A program made the position numbers and the translations under genes. A stretch of DNA of 64,000 nucleotides from Ruminobacter sp964520475 (GTDB taxonomy: Bacteria > Pseudomonadota > Gammaproteobacteria > Enterobacterales > Succinivibrionaceae). The notes beneath the pieces were generated by a model. That model searched no databases, had not been told where the DNA came from, and worked only from the letters and a program-made list of their open reading frames with translations. The stretch lies in assembly GCA_964520475.1 (NCBI GenBank), contig CAZFNS010000003.1, positions 56,208 through 120,207 on the forward strand. The letters are read 5' to 3'. Below are positions 1-6,973 of the stretch, piece after piece; position 1 is the first letter of the stretch; each line of letters starts with the position of its first letter.

Positions 1-171
1 CCCGCGCGACACGCCCGGGCGCTCCTCGTAGTCGTTGAACTTCCGGTCGCAGAATTTGCATTCGATGTTGCAGGTCGGGCTGATCGGCAGATGGATCCTG
101 CCGCTGCTGCTTTTTTTACCGAGCGCGAAACAAGGGTGCTTGGTGGTAAGTTCTTCATAGTTAATGGGCAT
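1..171 (-). CDS. nifB: NifB-like radical-SAM cofactor synthase, N-terminal 57 residues only (runs off left edge)
   Basis: Only the N-terminus lies in the window. It has a His-Pro-Cys motif near residues 12-14, then GRIHLPISPTCNIECKFC with the radical-SAM CX3CX2C triad at Cys34, Cys38 and Cys41, and ends in ERPGVS, the NifB signature. NifB fuses two 4Fe-4S clusters with a SAM-derived carbide to make the 8Fe-9S-C precursor of nitrogenase cofactors. The start codon (171) follows a GAGGAGG ribosome site. The Cys that normally sits in the KYDCxNESRPG segment after the triad is absent here (KFNDYEERPG). It is the last visible gene of the operon that begins with O-acetylhomoserine sulfhydrylase, so it probably supplies the cofactor for the NifD/NifK-like pair upstream. 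The family is clear; the exact product is inferred. Confidence 0.85.
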   Translation of the reverse strand, partial: MPINYEELTTKHPCFALGKKSSSGRIHLPISPTCNIECKFCDRKFNDYEERPGVSRG

Positions 172-230
172 TTTCGAGCCTCCTCATCTTTACCGGCCGC
201 CGTCCCGGAACGCCCCGGGGCGGCGCCCGC

Positions 231-392
231 TTATTTCAGTCTCAGTTTCTCCTGGCGCTCGATCTGGACGACCACGCTGTCCTGCACCACGAGCGTCACG
301 GAACCGTACTTTATCTCGCCGAGCATTCTCCTGGCTTCCCGCAAAGCTTTTTCCAGGGTTTCTTCCCTGCTCTGTTTTTCTTCCGATCGCAT
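231..392 (-). CDS. yezD: YezD-family small protein (DUF2292)
   Basis: This 53-residue protein was found by reading the sequence between its neighbours. The N-terminal half is charged and helical; the C-terminal half reads KYGSVTLVVQDSVVVQIERQEKLRL, matching the YezD/DUF2292 pattern (YGsVtl-viQdg-vvqIer-ekirl). The start at 392 follows a GGAGGAG ribosome site, and the gene sits between the NifX-like and NifB-like genes. YezD-family proteins have no established activity but recur beside cysteine and sulfonate genes in Firmicutes, which fits this sulfur island. It may be a small regulator or a chaperone for the metalloenzyme; that part is guesswork. Confidence 0.85.
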   Translation of the reverse strand: MRSEEKQSREETLEKALREARRMLGEIKYGSVTLVVQDSVVVQIERQEKLRLK

Positions 393-422
393 TTCGTTCA
401 CTCCTCCGGCGCGGCCGCCCCG

Positions 423-758
423 TCACGGCAGCAGTTTGTCCGCGATAAATTTATCCAGCACCGCGCCGACGGGGCCGCTCGCCTCGAAGACCCGCACGCC
501 CCGCGCGATCAGGTAAGCGGCGGCGCCTTCGCCGATTTTCTGCACGATCAGCGCGTCGCAGTCGTCCAGCAGGCCGATGACCCGGTCGAAGTCGGTCTTG
601 CCGTGCGTCCGGGGGTGCTGACAGGCGGCGACGGCGTCGCGGGTTTCCACGAAGGACCAGCCCCCGTCCGTCAGCTCGTACACCCGGAAAAACTTCGCCC
701 GGCCGAAGTGGTCGTCGACCTCGGCGCCGCCGTTGCTCGCGAGCGCGATCCTCGTCAT
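423..758 (-). CDS. NifX/NafY-type iron-sulfur cofactor carrier
   Basis: A 111-residue single-domain protein of the dinitrogenase FeMo-cofactor biosynthesis family (PF02579-like). It opens with MTRIALASNGGAEVDDHFGRAKFF, the family's N-terminal strand and conserved DxHFGxA region, and ends in an EASGPVGAVLDKF helix. Members bind or carry NifB-co or other Fe-S cofactor precursors between NifB and the catalytic protein. The start follows a GGAGG/GGGGAG purine run, and the gene begins 12 bp after the NifK-like stop. Lying between the catalytic subunits and NifB, it probably shuttles the cofactor. No NifE or NifN scaffold is visible in the window. Confidence 0.88.
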   Translation of the reverse strand: MTRIALASNGGAEVDDHFGRAKFFRVYELTDGGWSFVETRDAVAACQHPRTHGKTDFDRVIGLLDDCDALIVQKIGEGAAAYLIARGVRVFEASGPVGAVLDKFIADKLLP

Positions 759-770
759 GCTCCCCGCCTC

Positions 771-2108
771 CTAACTGTACGTGTAAAGCGCCGTGTCGTA
801 GATGTCCTCGATCAGGCGCAGCCCCCCGGAATAGCCCACGTAGTTCGTCGTGAGCACGATCCGGTACGGCGAGGGCAGCCCCGCGGACAGGAAATCGTAG
901 CCCTTTTCCCGGGCGAGCTCCTTGTCCCAGCCGCTGCCGATGATGAGGCCCCGCCCGGGATGGCTGAGGCCCCGGATGACGTCCTGCGCCGCGCCGGCGT
1001 CGGGATTGAAGTACACGGGGATGTCGCGCCGATCCGACGCGCCCTTCACGTCGGCCGTGACCTGCGCGACGTATTTCTCGGGCGTGTTGTCCACCACGAA
1101 CTGCTCCTTGGGCACGATCCCCGTCTCGTGGAGCAGGAAGCGCGTGAACCCCGCCACGTACCCGGCGTCGTGCAGGATATGGACGTGGTTGGGCAGGCCG
1201 TACCTGAACTCGAGAAGGAAGGTCGCGAGGTTGTCGATCTCCTCGTAGTAGGCCCGCTCTTCCCGCGCGATGAACGCCCCGGCCCGCTCCCGGTCGACCT
1301 CCGCGCCCGCCTCCAGAGCGTAGTCCAGGGCCTCCCGCAGGAACCGCGTGGTCTCGTTCGCCCCCACGGGCGGATAGCGGAACCGGAAATACGGCTGGCC
1401 GTACTTCTCCCTGAGGTGCTCCACGATGGGCTCGCCGTACCAGGGCGAGACGAAGACGTTGAAATTAGCCCGCGGTATGGTCTGCCATTCCTTCACGCCC
1501 CCGGAGTACGGGCCGAACAGGACGTTCACCCGCAGGCCCAGGTTTTCCAGGAGCCGCTTGTACTCCGCCAGGTTCCCCTTCCAGAACGGATCCTGGTACG
1601 GCAGCGAGGCGAACAGGTTGACCAGGTTCTTCTCGCTCCGCGCGGGATTTTCGGCGGCGAAGCGGTCCACGTACTGGTCGACGATCGCGTTTACGACATT
1701 GCTGTGCGCAACGTAGTTGTTCGATTTGAAACCCGCGGTCTCGACGTGTACGATGGGTTTGCCCTCCGCGAGGAACTCGCCGACGACGGGCGCGATGTCG
1801 TCGCCGACTATGTCGGAGGTGCACCCGGTCATGACCACCTGCAGATCCGTGTCCAGCACCCTGTAGGTGTTGGCGATGATCCCGCGCAGCCGGTCCGCGC
1901 CGCCGAACACGACCTCGTGCTCGCTGAAATTCGTGCACGGGGAGGTGCTGCCGCCGGCGTAGCCGGTCGATCTTTCGAAAAAGCCGGCCACCATCGTGCC
2001 GCAGCCCGGCCCGGAATGGAGAATCGGCACCGCGCGGGGGATCGCCACGACGGTCTGCAGCGCGCCGATGGCGCACGCGAATCTTTCCTGCTCAATCAAA
2101 CCGGCCAT
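771..2108 (-). CDS. Nitrogenase-like component 1, NifK-type beta subunit
   Basis: 445 residues of the oxidoreductase/nitrogenase component 1 family, close to the family core but lacking NifK's long N-terminal extension. Three cysteines align with the NifK P-cluster ligands: Cys12 (ACAIGAL), Cys36 (HSGPGCGT) and Cys96 (MTGCTSDIVGDD). The EHEVVFGG segment matches NifK's EDAAVFGG. Its ATG overlaps the upstream gene's stop (TGATG), so the two subunits are probably made in equal amounts. It would form an alpha2-beta2 complex with the NifD-like protein and receive electrons from a NifH-type reductase, which is not in the window. The flanking sulfur genes argue for a C-S bond reductase of the methylthio-alkane reductase type rather than a dinitrogenase, but the substrate is inferred. 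Confidence 0.93.
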   Translation of the reverse strand: MAGLIEQERFACAIGALQTVVAIPRAVPILHSGPGCGTMVAGFFERSTGYAGGSTSPCTNFSEHEVVFGGADRLRGIIANTYRVLDTDLQVVMTGCTSDIVGDDIAPVVGEFLAEGKPIVHVETAGFKSNNYVAHSNVVNAIVDQYVDRFAAENPARSEKNLVNLFASLPYQDPFWKGNLAEYKRLLENLGLRVNVLFGPYSGGVKEWQTIPRANFNVFVSPWYGEPIVEHLREKYGQPYFRFRYPPVGANETTRFLREALDYALEAGAEVDRERAGAFIAREERAYYEEIDNLATFLLEFRYGLPNHVHILHDAGYVAGFTRFLLHETGIVPKEQFVVDNTPEKYVAQVTADVKGASDRRDIPVYFNPDAGAAQDVIRGLSHPGRGLIIGSGWDKELAREKGYDFLSAGLPSPYRIVLTTNYVGYSGGLRLIEDIYDTALYTYS

Positions 2109-3583
2109 CACCGCGCCCCTCCCTGCAGAAACGTGTACGGCTCCTGCTCGAGCCACCATTTGGTGTAGGGGTTCACGGCGTGCTTTTCGAGGTTCTTGAC
2201 GAATTCGTCGTTCTCGATCGCCGCCAGGATCTGCTCGCCGTATTTCGCCAGGCCCTCGTAGCCCATGCCGAAATGCTCGTCGCCGATGAGCAGCGACGGG
2301 ATCCCGAACTTGGCGCCCCAGAGGGTCATGCCGCCGTGCCGCGCCAGCAGGATGTCCGGGCGCACGCGGTTCAGGACGTTGACCAGCTCGAATTCCTGTT
2401 TGTTGCAGACCGTGTAGTTGGGGATGTCCCCGTAGTCCTCCACGGTGTGCTTGAGCGCGTCGGCGGCCGGATCCCCGTTGTCGTACCGCGGGTCGTGATG
2501 GAAAATCGCCGCGCCGACCGGTTCCATGCCGAGTTCCCGCAGCATGGCGAGCAGGGAATGGCCGTGGGAGGCGCCGGCCGTCACGTAGGCGGTTTTGCCC
2601 TTCAGCTTTTCGCGCAGCTCGCGGATCTTCGGCAGGTACTTCTCCCGCTCTTCGGCCAGGAACTCCTCCACTTCCTTTTCCTTGCCGAGGATCCGCCCCA
2701 GCTCCGCGAACCAGCGCTCCGTCTGGGCGATGCCGTAAGGCTGCGAGTTCTTCAGCTCGGGGACCCCGAACTCCTGCTCGAGCGCCGCGGCCAGATAGGA
2801 GCCGAGCGTGGTGCACGCCTGCACCGTGCAGGCCGCCTCGGACGAGCGCCGCAGGGTCTCGAGCGTTGAGTAAGGGGTGATGTAATTGGGGGTGTAGCCG
2901 AGACGGGCGAACCACCCGCCGAAAACGTCGGTGCCCCAGAAATTGATGACGTTTATGGTTTTGGTTTTCTTCTCGGCGGGTTTGATCAACTTCCGCGCGA
3001 TGCCGTGATAGCCGGCGTCGAAGCCGGACGTCCACATTTTGGAGCGGAAGCCCTCGCAGAAGATCGCCACGATCGGTATGCCCAGCTCCTTCTCCAGCGC
3101 GCCGGTCACGCTCTCGACGTCGTCGCCGATGATGCCGGAGGCGCAGGTGGTCAGGACGAAAATCACGCTCGGCCGCGCCCTCCGGAACACTTCCCGGACG
3201 GTTTCCTCCAGCTTGGCCGTCCCGCCGTAGATGGTGTCCTTCTCGGTCAGGTTGGTGGAATAGATTTTGCGCTGCGTGGGCCGGGCGACGCCCCGCAGCG
3301 GCGCGTTGACGCGGTAGGTGAACGCGAATTCGTGCAGGCAGGTCGAGCAGCCCACCGGGCCGTGGCTGATAGTCGCCGCGTCCTGGATCAGGATGGCCGT
3401 GCAGGCCGCGTTCGCCGTCGAGCAGCCCAGGCACTGGCTGAACGAGCGTTTTTTGTCCCTGAGCTTGCCGCAGTGCGACATGTGCACGAGTTCTTCCGCG
3501 CTGCCCCGGAACCCGGTTATGGTGCCGAGGCGGATCTCGCGCACGGCGACCGACGGCGTTTTCAGATTGACTGTGCTGGTCAT
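2108..3583 (-). CDS. Nitrogenase-like component 1, NifD-type alpha subunit
   Basis: 491 residues. P-cluster ligands can be aligned to NifD: Cys54 (CLGCSTANA), Cys79 (ISHGPVGC) and Cys147 (TTCASGIIGDD). The cofactor-binding Cys is present as Cys257 in VQACTTLGSYLAAALEQEFG, equivalent to LVHCYRSMNYISRHMEEKYG of NifD, so an 8Fe-type cofactor site looks intact. The region of NifD His442 is about three residues shorter and reads IGDEHFGMGYEG, with His437 a possible substitute. The N-terminus has extra cysteines (38, 51, 61, 82). The start follows AGGAGAGG. It lies 75 bp downstream of O-acetylhomoserine sulfhydrylase and overlaps the NifK-like gene. These features differ from the simpler BchNB/CfbCD-type proteins and fit NifB-dependent nitrogenase-like enzymes, notably methylthio-alkane reductase (MarDK). 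Confidence 0.93.
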   Translation of the reverse strand: MTSTVNLKTPSVAVREIRLGTITGFRGSAEELVHMSHCGKLRDKKRSFSQCLGCSTANAACTAILIQDAATISHGPVGCSTCLHEFAFTYRVNAPLRGVARPTQRKIYSTNLTEKDTIYGGTAKLEETVREVFRRARPSVIFVLTTCASGIIGDDVESVTGALEKELGIPIVAIFCEGFRSKMWTSGFDAGYHGIARKLIKPAEKKTKTINVINFWGTDVFGGWFARLGYTPNYITPYSTLETLRRSSEAACTVQACTTLGSYLAAALEQEFGVPELKNSQPYGIAQTERWFAELGRILGKEKEVEEFLAEEREKYLPKIRELREKLKGKTAYVTAGASHGHSLLAMLRELGMEPVGAAIFHHDPRYDNGDPAADALKHTVEDYGDIPNYTVCNKQEFELVNVLNRVRPDILLARHGGMTLWGAKFGIPSLLIGDEHFGMGYEGLAKYGEQILAAIENDEFVKNLEKHAVNPYTKWWLEQEPYTFLQGGAR

Positions 3584-3616
3584 GAAATCCTCTCCTTTCG
3601 TAAGGTCAAAGTTTTC

Positions 3617-3638
3617 CGGCCGGAGGCCCCTCCGGCCG
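3617..3638 (-). other. Intergenic stem-loop between metY and the NifD-like gene
   Basis: A 10-bp perfect GC-rich inverted repeat (CGGCCGGAGG / CCTCCGGCCG) with a 2-nt centre lies in the 75-bp gap. No U-tract follows on the minus strand, so it is more likely an mRNA-processing or stability element, or a partial pause, than a full terminator. Confidence 0.5.
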
Positions 3639-3658
3639 TTTCGTTTCCGCGCCGCGGC

Positions 3659-4960
3659 TCAGAAGCCGGCTTTCGCGAAGGCCCGGTCCAGATCCGCGAT
3701 CAGGTCGTCGGGGTCCTCGAGACCGAGCGACAGGCGGATGGTCTCGGGCAGGATCCCCACGTCGGCGAGCTCGGCGGGCCGCAGTTCCCCGTGGGTCGTC
3801 TTGGGCGAATTGACGATCAGGGATTTCGCGTCCCCGACGTTCGCCTGGTAGCCGAAGAGCCGCGTTTCCGTCAGCAGCGTCGCGATCTGGTCGTCGGTTC
3901 CCCTGAGGCCGAACGACAGAACCGTGCCCGCGCCCCGCGGGAAGTACTTTTCCGCGAGTTTGCGGTACGGGCTGCCTTCGACTTCGGGATAGCTCACCCA
4001 CGACACGGCGTCGGGGCGCGACCTGAGGTACTCCGCGACCCGGCGGGTGTTGGCGACCTGCTTGGCGATCCGCTCCGAGAGCGTCTCGATCCCGATCATG
4101 ATGAGCTGGGCGTCGTAGGGGCTCAGCGCGGCGCCGAGGTACGCGAGCAGCTTTATCCTGACGTACGCCGCGAACGGCAGCCCGGGGAAGGCCTCGATGA
4201 AGCTCCTCTCGTTGTCCTCGGTGTCGCGGGCGACCCAGTGCCTTTTGAAGAACTGCGGGTATTTGTCCTCGGTCCACGGGAACGGCCGGCCCTCGACTAT
4301 CACCCCGCCGATGGCGTTGCCGTGGCCGTTGAGACCCTTGGTCGCCGAATAAACGACGATGTCGGCGCCGTGATCCAGCGGCCGGAACAGGTACGGGGTC
4401 GCGAAGGTGTTGTCGACGATCAGGGGGATCCCGTGCCTGTGCGCGATTTCCGCGAGCAGCTCGATGTCCAGAAGCTTCGCGCCCGGATTGGAAATGCTCT
4501 CGACGAAGATCGCCTTGGTGTCGGCGCGGACGCCGTTTTCCCAGTCTTCGGGGGAACTGTCGTGGCTTATCAGGTCGAAATTTATGCCCAGGGCGGGAAA
4601 CACGTCGTTCTCCAGATCGAACGTGCCGCCGTAAATCTGTTTCGTGGAAAGGATGCGGCCCTTCCCGCCCGTCACGGCCAGGATGGCGTAGCTCACCGCC
4701 GCCATGCCCGAGGCCAGGCCCACCGCGGCGACGCCGCCGTCGAGCGCGGCCACCCGCGCCTCCAGCACGGCCACGGTCGGGTTGGCCACCCGCGAATAAA
4801 GGTATCCGGGCTGGGCCGCCGCGCGGATCCGGTTAAAGTGGTCCGGGCCGTCGAAATCGTACGCCGCCGTGGCGTAAACCGGCACCGCTACCGAGCGGTT
4901 GTGTTCGCCGGAATCGTAACCGCCGCGAACTTTCACCGTGTCAAACTTAAAATCACTCAT
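3659..4960 (-). CDS. metY: O-acetyl-L-homoserine sulfhydrylase (PLP enzyme)
   Basis: A Cys/Met-metabolism PLP enzyme, 433 residues from the second ATG, matching the roughly 430-residue sulfhydrylase class rather than the shorter lyases. Visible motifs are YSRVANPTVAVLE, VDNTFATPYLFRP and the PLP lysine in SATKGLNGHGN (Lys208). I chose the ATG at 4960 because the AAGAGGAG ribosome site abuts the upstream ATG (4969) but is about 9 nt from this one. The enzyme joins O-acetylhomoserine with sulfide to give homocysteine, or with methanethiol to give methionine directly. As first gene of the operon containing the nitrogenase-like subunits, it probably captures methanethiol released by them. In Rhodospirillum rubrum the same enzyme type acts with methylthio-alkane reductase. 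Confidence 0.93.
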   Translation of the reverse strand: MSDFKFDTVKVRGGYDSGEHNRSVAVPVYATAAYDFDGPDHFNRIRAAAQPGYLYSRVANPTVAVLEARVAALDGGVAAVGLASGMAAVSYAILAVTGGKGRILSTKQIYGGTFDLENDVFPALGINFDLISHDSSPEDWENGVRADTKAIFVESISNPGAKLLDIELLAEIAHRHGIPLIVDNTFATPYLFRPLDHGADIVVYSATKGLNGHGNAIGGVIVEGRPFPWTEDKYPQFFKRHWVARDTEDNERSFIEAFPGLPFAAYVRIKLLAYLGAALSPYDAQLIMIGIETLSERIAKQVANTRRVAEYLRSRPDAVSWVSYPEVEGSPYRKLAEKYFPRGAGTVLSFGLRGTDDQIATLLTETRLFGYQANVGDAKSLIVNSPKTTHGELRPAELADVGILPETIRLSLGLEDPDDLIADLDRAFAKAGF

Positions 4961-5116
4961 CGCCTGCATCTCCTCTTGGGTATCGAAGGTTGGCGCCGCT
5001 CCGCGGTTCGGTCACGGCGTGAAAGGGTAATTCCGCCGGGGCGCGGCCGCCCCGCCCGCCCCGCTCCCGCGGGAAGGGCGCGGCGCGCGTCTTCCGGGGC
5101 GCCCGGAAAACGCGAA

Positions 5117-5155
5117 AGGCCGACTTCAGCCGCGAATACCGCCTGAAATCGGCCT
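5117..5155 (-). promoter_or_regulatory. Long hairpin in the metY operon leader
   Basis: The predicted metY transcript starts near 5215, leaving a leader of about 255 nt. It contains a 39-nt near-perfect hairpin: AGGCCGA...TCGGCCT at the base, then TTCAG/CTGAA after one mismatch. A short U-containing stretch follows on the minus strand. It could be an attenuator or mRNA-stabilising element. I could not match it to the SAM-I or SAM-II riboswitch consensus. Confidence 0.45.
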
Positions 5156-5185
5156 CTGGTGTTTACAGTCAACCGCGCTGTCTAT

Positions 5186-5210
5186 AAAACATATATGTTT
5201 AGTATGTTTT
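5186..5210. promoter_or_regulatory. Putative CymR-type operator O1 (metY operon)
   Basis: A perfect 8-bp inverted repeat, AAAACATA (5186-5193) and TATGTTTT (5203-5210), with a 9-bp spacer that begins TATGTT. It lies at about +5 to +29 of the predicted metY promoter, a repressor position. The same 8-9-8 layout and spacer core recur at the cysK promoter (9381-9405). The adjacent Rrf2 regulator is the obvious candidate to bind both. Confidence 0.7.
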
Positions 5211-5221
5211 AGTAAAGAAAA

Positions 5222-5250
5222 ACTATAGACCAAAAAGCGGGCATTGTCAA
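5222..5250 (-). promoter_or_regulatory. Sigma-70 promoter of the metY/nitrogenase-like operon
   Basis: On the minus strand a perfect TTGACA (5250-5245) is followed after 17 nt by TATAGT (5227-5222), predicting a start near 5215. It is the only strong promoter-like sequence upstream of metY and is followed at once by the palindromic operator. Confidence 0.7.
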
Positions 5251-5411
5251 ATGCCGCGTTTCCCCGCTTCCCCCAAGACGGGGCAGATCGGAAACAAAGC
5301 GGCGGAAAGGGTGTTTTTCCGCCCTTAAGTGAGAAGTTTTCCCGGCGGCGCCGGCGCGCCCCGCGCGTTCCGGGGCCGGCCGCGGCGCCTCCGCCGCGGG
5401 TCCCGGTCTTA

Positions 5412-5444
5412 AAAACCTATTAAAAATATGTTATTATGGGTTTT
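5412..5444. promoter_or_regulatory. Putative promoter/operator of the CymR-like gene
   Basis: An imperfect inverted repeat, AAAACCTAT (5412-5420) and ATGGGTTTT (5436-5444), overlaps a plausible TATTAT -10 element (5432-5437) with a weak -35. The arm AAAACCTA equals the complement of the arm TAGGTTTT at the cysK operator, and a TATGTT core lies inside (5427-5432). The spacing is longer than at the other two sites. This suggests autoregulation. Confidence 0.5.
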
Positions 5445-5503
5445 ACTTACCGGCCGGGGTTCCGGCCGGGCGCGCGCACGCGCGGATTCCCCGGGTGAGA
5501 CAA

Positions 5504-5941
5504 ATGAGAATATCGAAAAAGGGGCGCTACGCCCTGCACATGATGATCGATCTGGCCGAGCACCGGTACGAAGGCTTCGTCGCCCTCAAAGAAATAGCGA
5601 ACCGCCAGAACATATCCAAGAAATATCTGGAGCAAATCGTTCCCGTTTTCCACAAAGACAATCTGCTTAAAACCAACCGGGGGTTCCAGGGCGGGTACAT
5701 GCTGGCCCGGACGCCGGACAAATACACCGTCGGGGACATTCTCCGCCTGACGGAGGGAAGCATGTCGCCCGTGGATCTCGCCGACATCACGGAGAACCCG
5801 AGCGCCGGCAGCGGCGAGCGCGCCCTGCTCCCGGTCTGGGAAGAACTCGACCGTCTGATCAACCGCTATCTGGACAGCGTCACCCTGCAGGACATCCTCG
5901 ACATGCGGCAGGAGCAGTACGGCAACGACTACGTGATCTGA
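5504..5941 (+). CDS. cymR: CymR-like Rrf2-family regulator of sulfur metabolism
   Basis: 145 residues. The N-terminus MRISKKGRYALHMMIDLAEH and the motifs ISKKYLEQIV, GFQGGYMLARTPDKYTVGDILRLTEG and SPVDL place it in Rrf2, closest in look to CymR of Bacillus. It has no cysteine at all, so it cannot carry the Fe-S cluster of IscR or NsrR. CymR itself responds to cysteine supply through a complex with CysK, and cysK is in the neighbouring operon. I chose the ATG at 5504 because GGGTGA lies 6-8 nt upstream; the in-frame GTG at 5495 has no ribosome site. The gene is divergent from the metY/nitrogenase-like operon, with three related palindromes nearby. Control of both flanking operons is inferred. 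Confidence 0.85.
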   Translation: MRISKKGRYALHMMIDLAEHRYEGFVALKEIANRQNISKKYLEQIVPVFHKDNLLKTNRGFQGGYMLARTPDKYTVGDILRLTEGSMSPVDLADITENPSAGSGERALLPVWEELDRLINRYLDSVTLQDILDMRQEQYGNDYVI

Positions 5942-6039
5942 AAAAACCTCCCGCGGGACGGAAACCGCCCGGGAACGCCCGGGGCGCGAAAAAAAAGCGG
6001 GGACGGCGCGCCGCCCCCGCGGATCCGGCCCGCTCCGGT

Positions 6040-6972
6040 CTAAACGGACAGGCTCACGGTCTCGCCGAGGATCCCCTTGGTGAAATAACGGTCGCCCCGG
6101 TCGGGGAAAACGGCGACGATGTTGCCGGTCACCCCTTCGGCGGCGAGTTTCTTCGCCGCGGCGAACGCGGCTCCCGACGACGCCCCGGCGATGATCCCTT
6201 CCTTCGCGGCCAGTTCCCTGACCCCCGCCACGGCTTCGGCGTCGGTTATCTTGATCACCTTGTCGACCAGCGACATATCCATGGTTTCGGCGATGAAGTC
6301 GTTGCCGATCCCCTCGATGTCGTAGTCGGAGTGCTCGCCTCCTCCGATCACCGAGCCGACCGGGTCGGCCAGGACCCCCTTGATCTCCGGGTTCCGTTCC
6401 TTTAAGTAGCGGACCACGCCCGAAAACGTGCCGCCGCTTCCGGCGCCCGCGATCAGGTAGTCGATCTTTCCGCCCATGTCCTCGTAGATCTCCGGCCCCG
6501 TCGTCTCGTAATGCGTTTTGGGATTGACCGGGTTGCGGAACTGCCCCAGCGCGAGCGCGCCCGGGATGGCGGCGCGCAGCTCCTCGGCCTTGCGCTGCGC
6601 CCCGAGCATGCCGTCCTCCCGCGGCGTGTGGACGATTTCGGCGCCCAGCGCCCGCATGAGGATCTGCTTTTCCGCCGAGAACTTCGTCGGCATGACGAAG
6701 ATGACGCGGAACCCGCGGTTGAGCGCCGCGAACGCGATCCCGAGACCCGTGTTGCCCGCGGTGGCCTCGATGACGGTGCCCCCGGGTTTCAGGAGCCCCC
6801 GGCGCTCGGCGTCCTCGATCATGGTCCGGCCGATCCGGTCCTTGACGCCCCCGCACGGATTGGCCAGCTCCAGTTTGGCGAACAGACCGACCCCCTCGGG
6901 GAAACCGGCCGAACCGAGGCGCACGGTCGGCGTGTGCCCGATCAGATCCTGCATGGAATCGTAATAAGCCAT
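6040..6972 (-). CDS. mccA: O-acetylserine-dependent cystathionine beta-synthase (MccA-like)
   Basis: 310-residue fold-type II PLP enzyme of the cysteine synthase/CBS family. It resembles MccA (YrhA) of Bacillus more than CysK: FPEGVGLFAKLELANPCGGVKDRIGR with the PLP lysine at residue 44, IEATAGNTGLG, FSAEKQILMRALGAEIVHTP and AGAGSGGTFSG. MccA condenses homocysteine with O-acetylserine to cystathionine, the first step of reverse transsulfuration from methionine to cysteine. The usual NPGGSVKDR reads NPCGGVKDR here, with Gly for Ser before Val-Lys. One base separates its ATG from the mccB stop, and its ribosome site (GAGGTAA) lies in the end of mccB, so the two are probably coupled. A second cysteine synthase is the alternative. 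Confidence 0.83.
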   Translation of the reverse strand: MAYYDSMQDLIGHTPTVRLGSAGFPEGVGLFAKLELANPCGGVKDRIGRTMIEDAERRGLLKPGGTVIEATAGNTGLGIAFAALNRGFRVIFVMPTKFSAEKQILMRALGAEIVHTPREDGMLGAQRKAEELRAAIPGALALGQFRNPVNPKTHYETTGPEIYEDMGGKIDYLIAGAGSGGTFSGVVRYLKERNPEIKGVLADPVGSVIGGGEHSDYDIEGIGNDFIAETMDMSLVDKVIKITDAEAVAGVRELAAKEGIIAGASSGAAFAAAKKLAAEGVTGNIVAVFPDRGDRYFTKGILGETVSLSV

Positions 6973-6973
6973 G

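Noticed and set aside
771..3434. An 887-codon frame that would fuse the NifK-like protein to upstream sequence
   Set aside because: The first half is the out-of-frame shadow of the NifD-like gene; the true start at 2108 overlaps that gene's stop and begins with a NifK-like N-terminus.
771..3583. A true molybdenum dinitrogenase (NifDK)
   Set aside because: No nifEN, nifV or nifS-type genes accompany it, the K-subunit lacks the NifK N-terminal extension, the His442 loop differs, and the operon begins with a methionine-synthesis gene.
603..5146. Long plus-strand open frames opposite the nitrogenase-like genes and metY
   Set aside because: Composition is the same GC-driven shadow type; the minus-strand products have full motif sets, ribosome sites and coupled starts.
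4961..5215. SAM-I or SAM-II riboswitch in the metY leader
   Set aside because: I could not find the conserved core sequences of either class; only a plain hairpin is visible.
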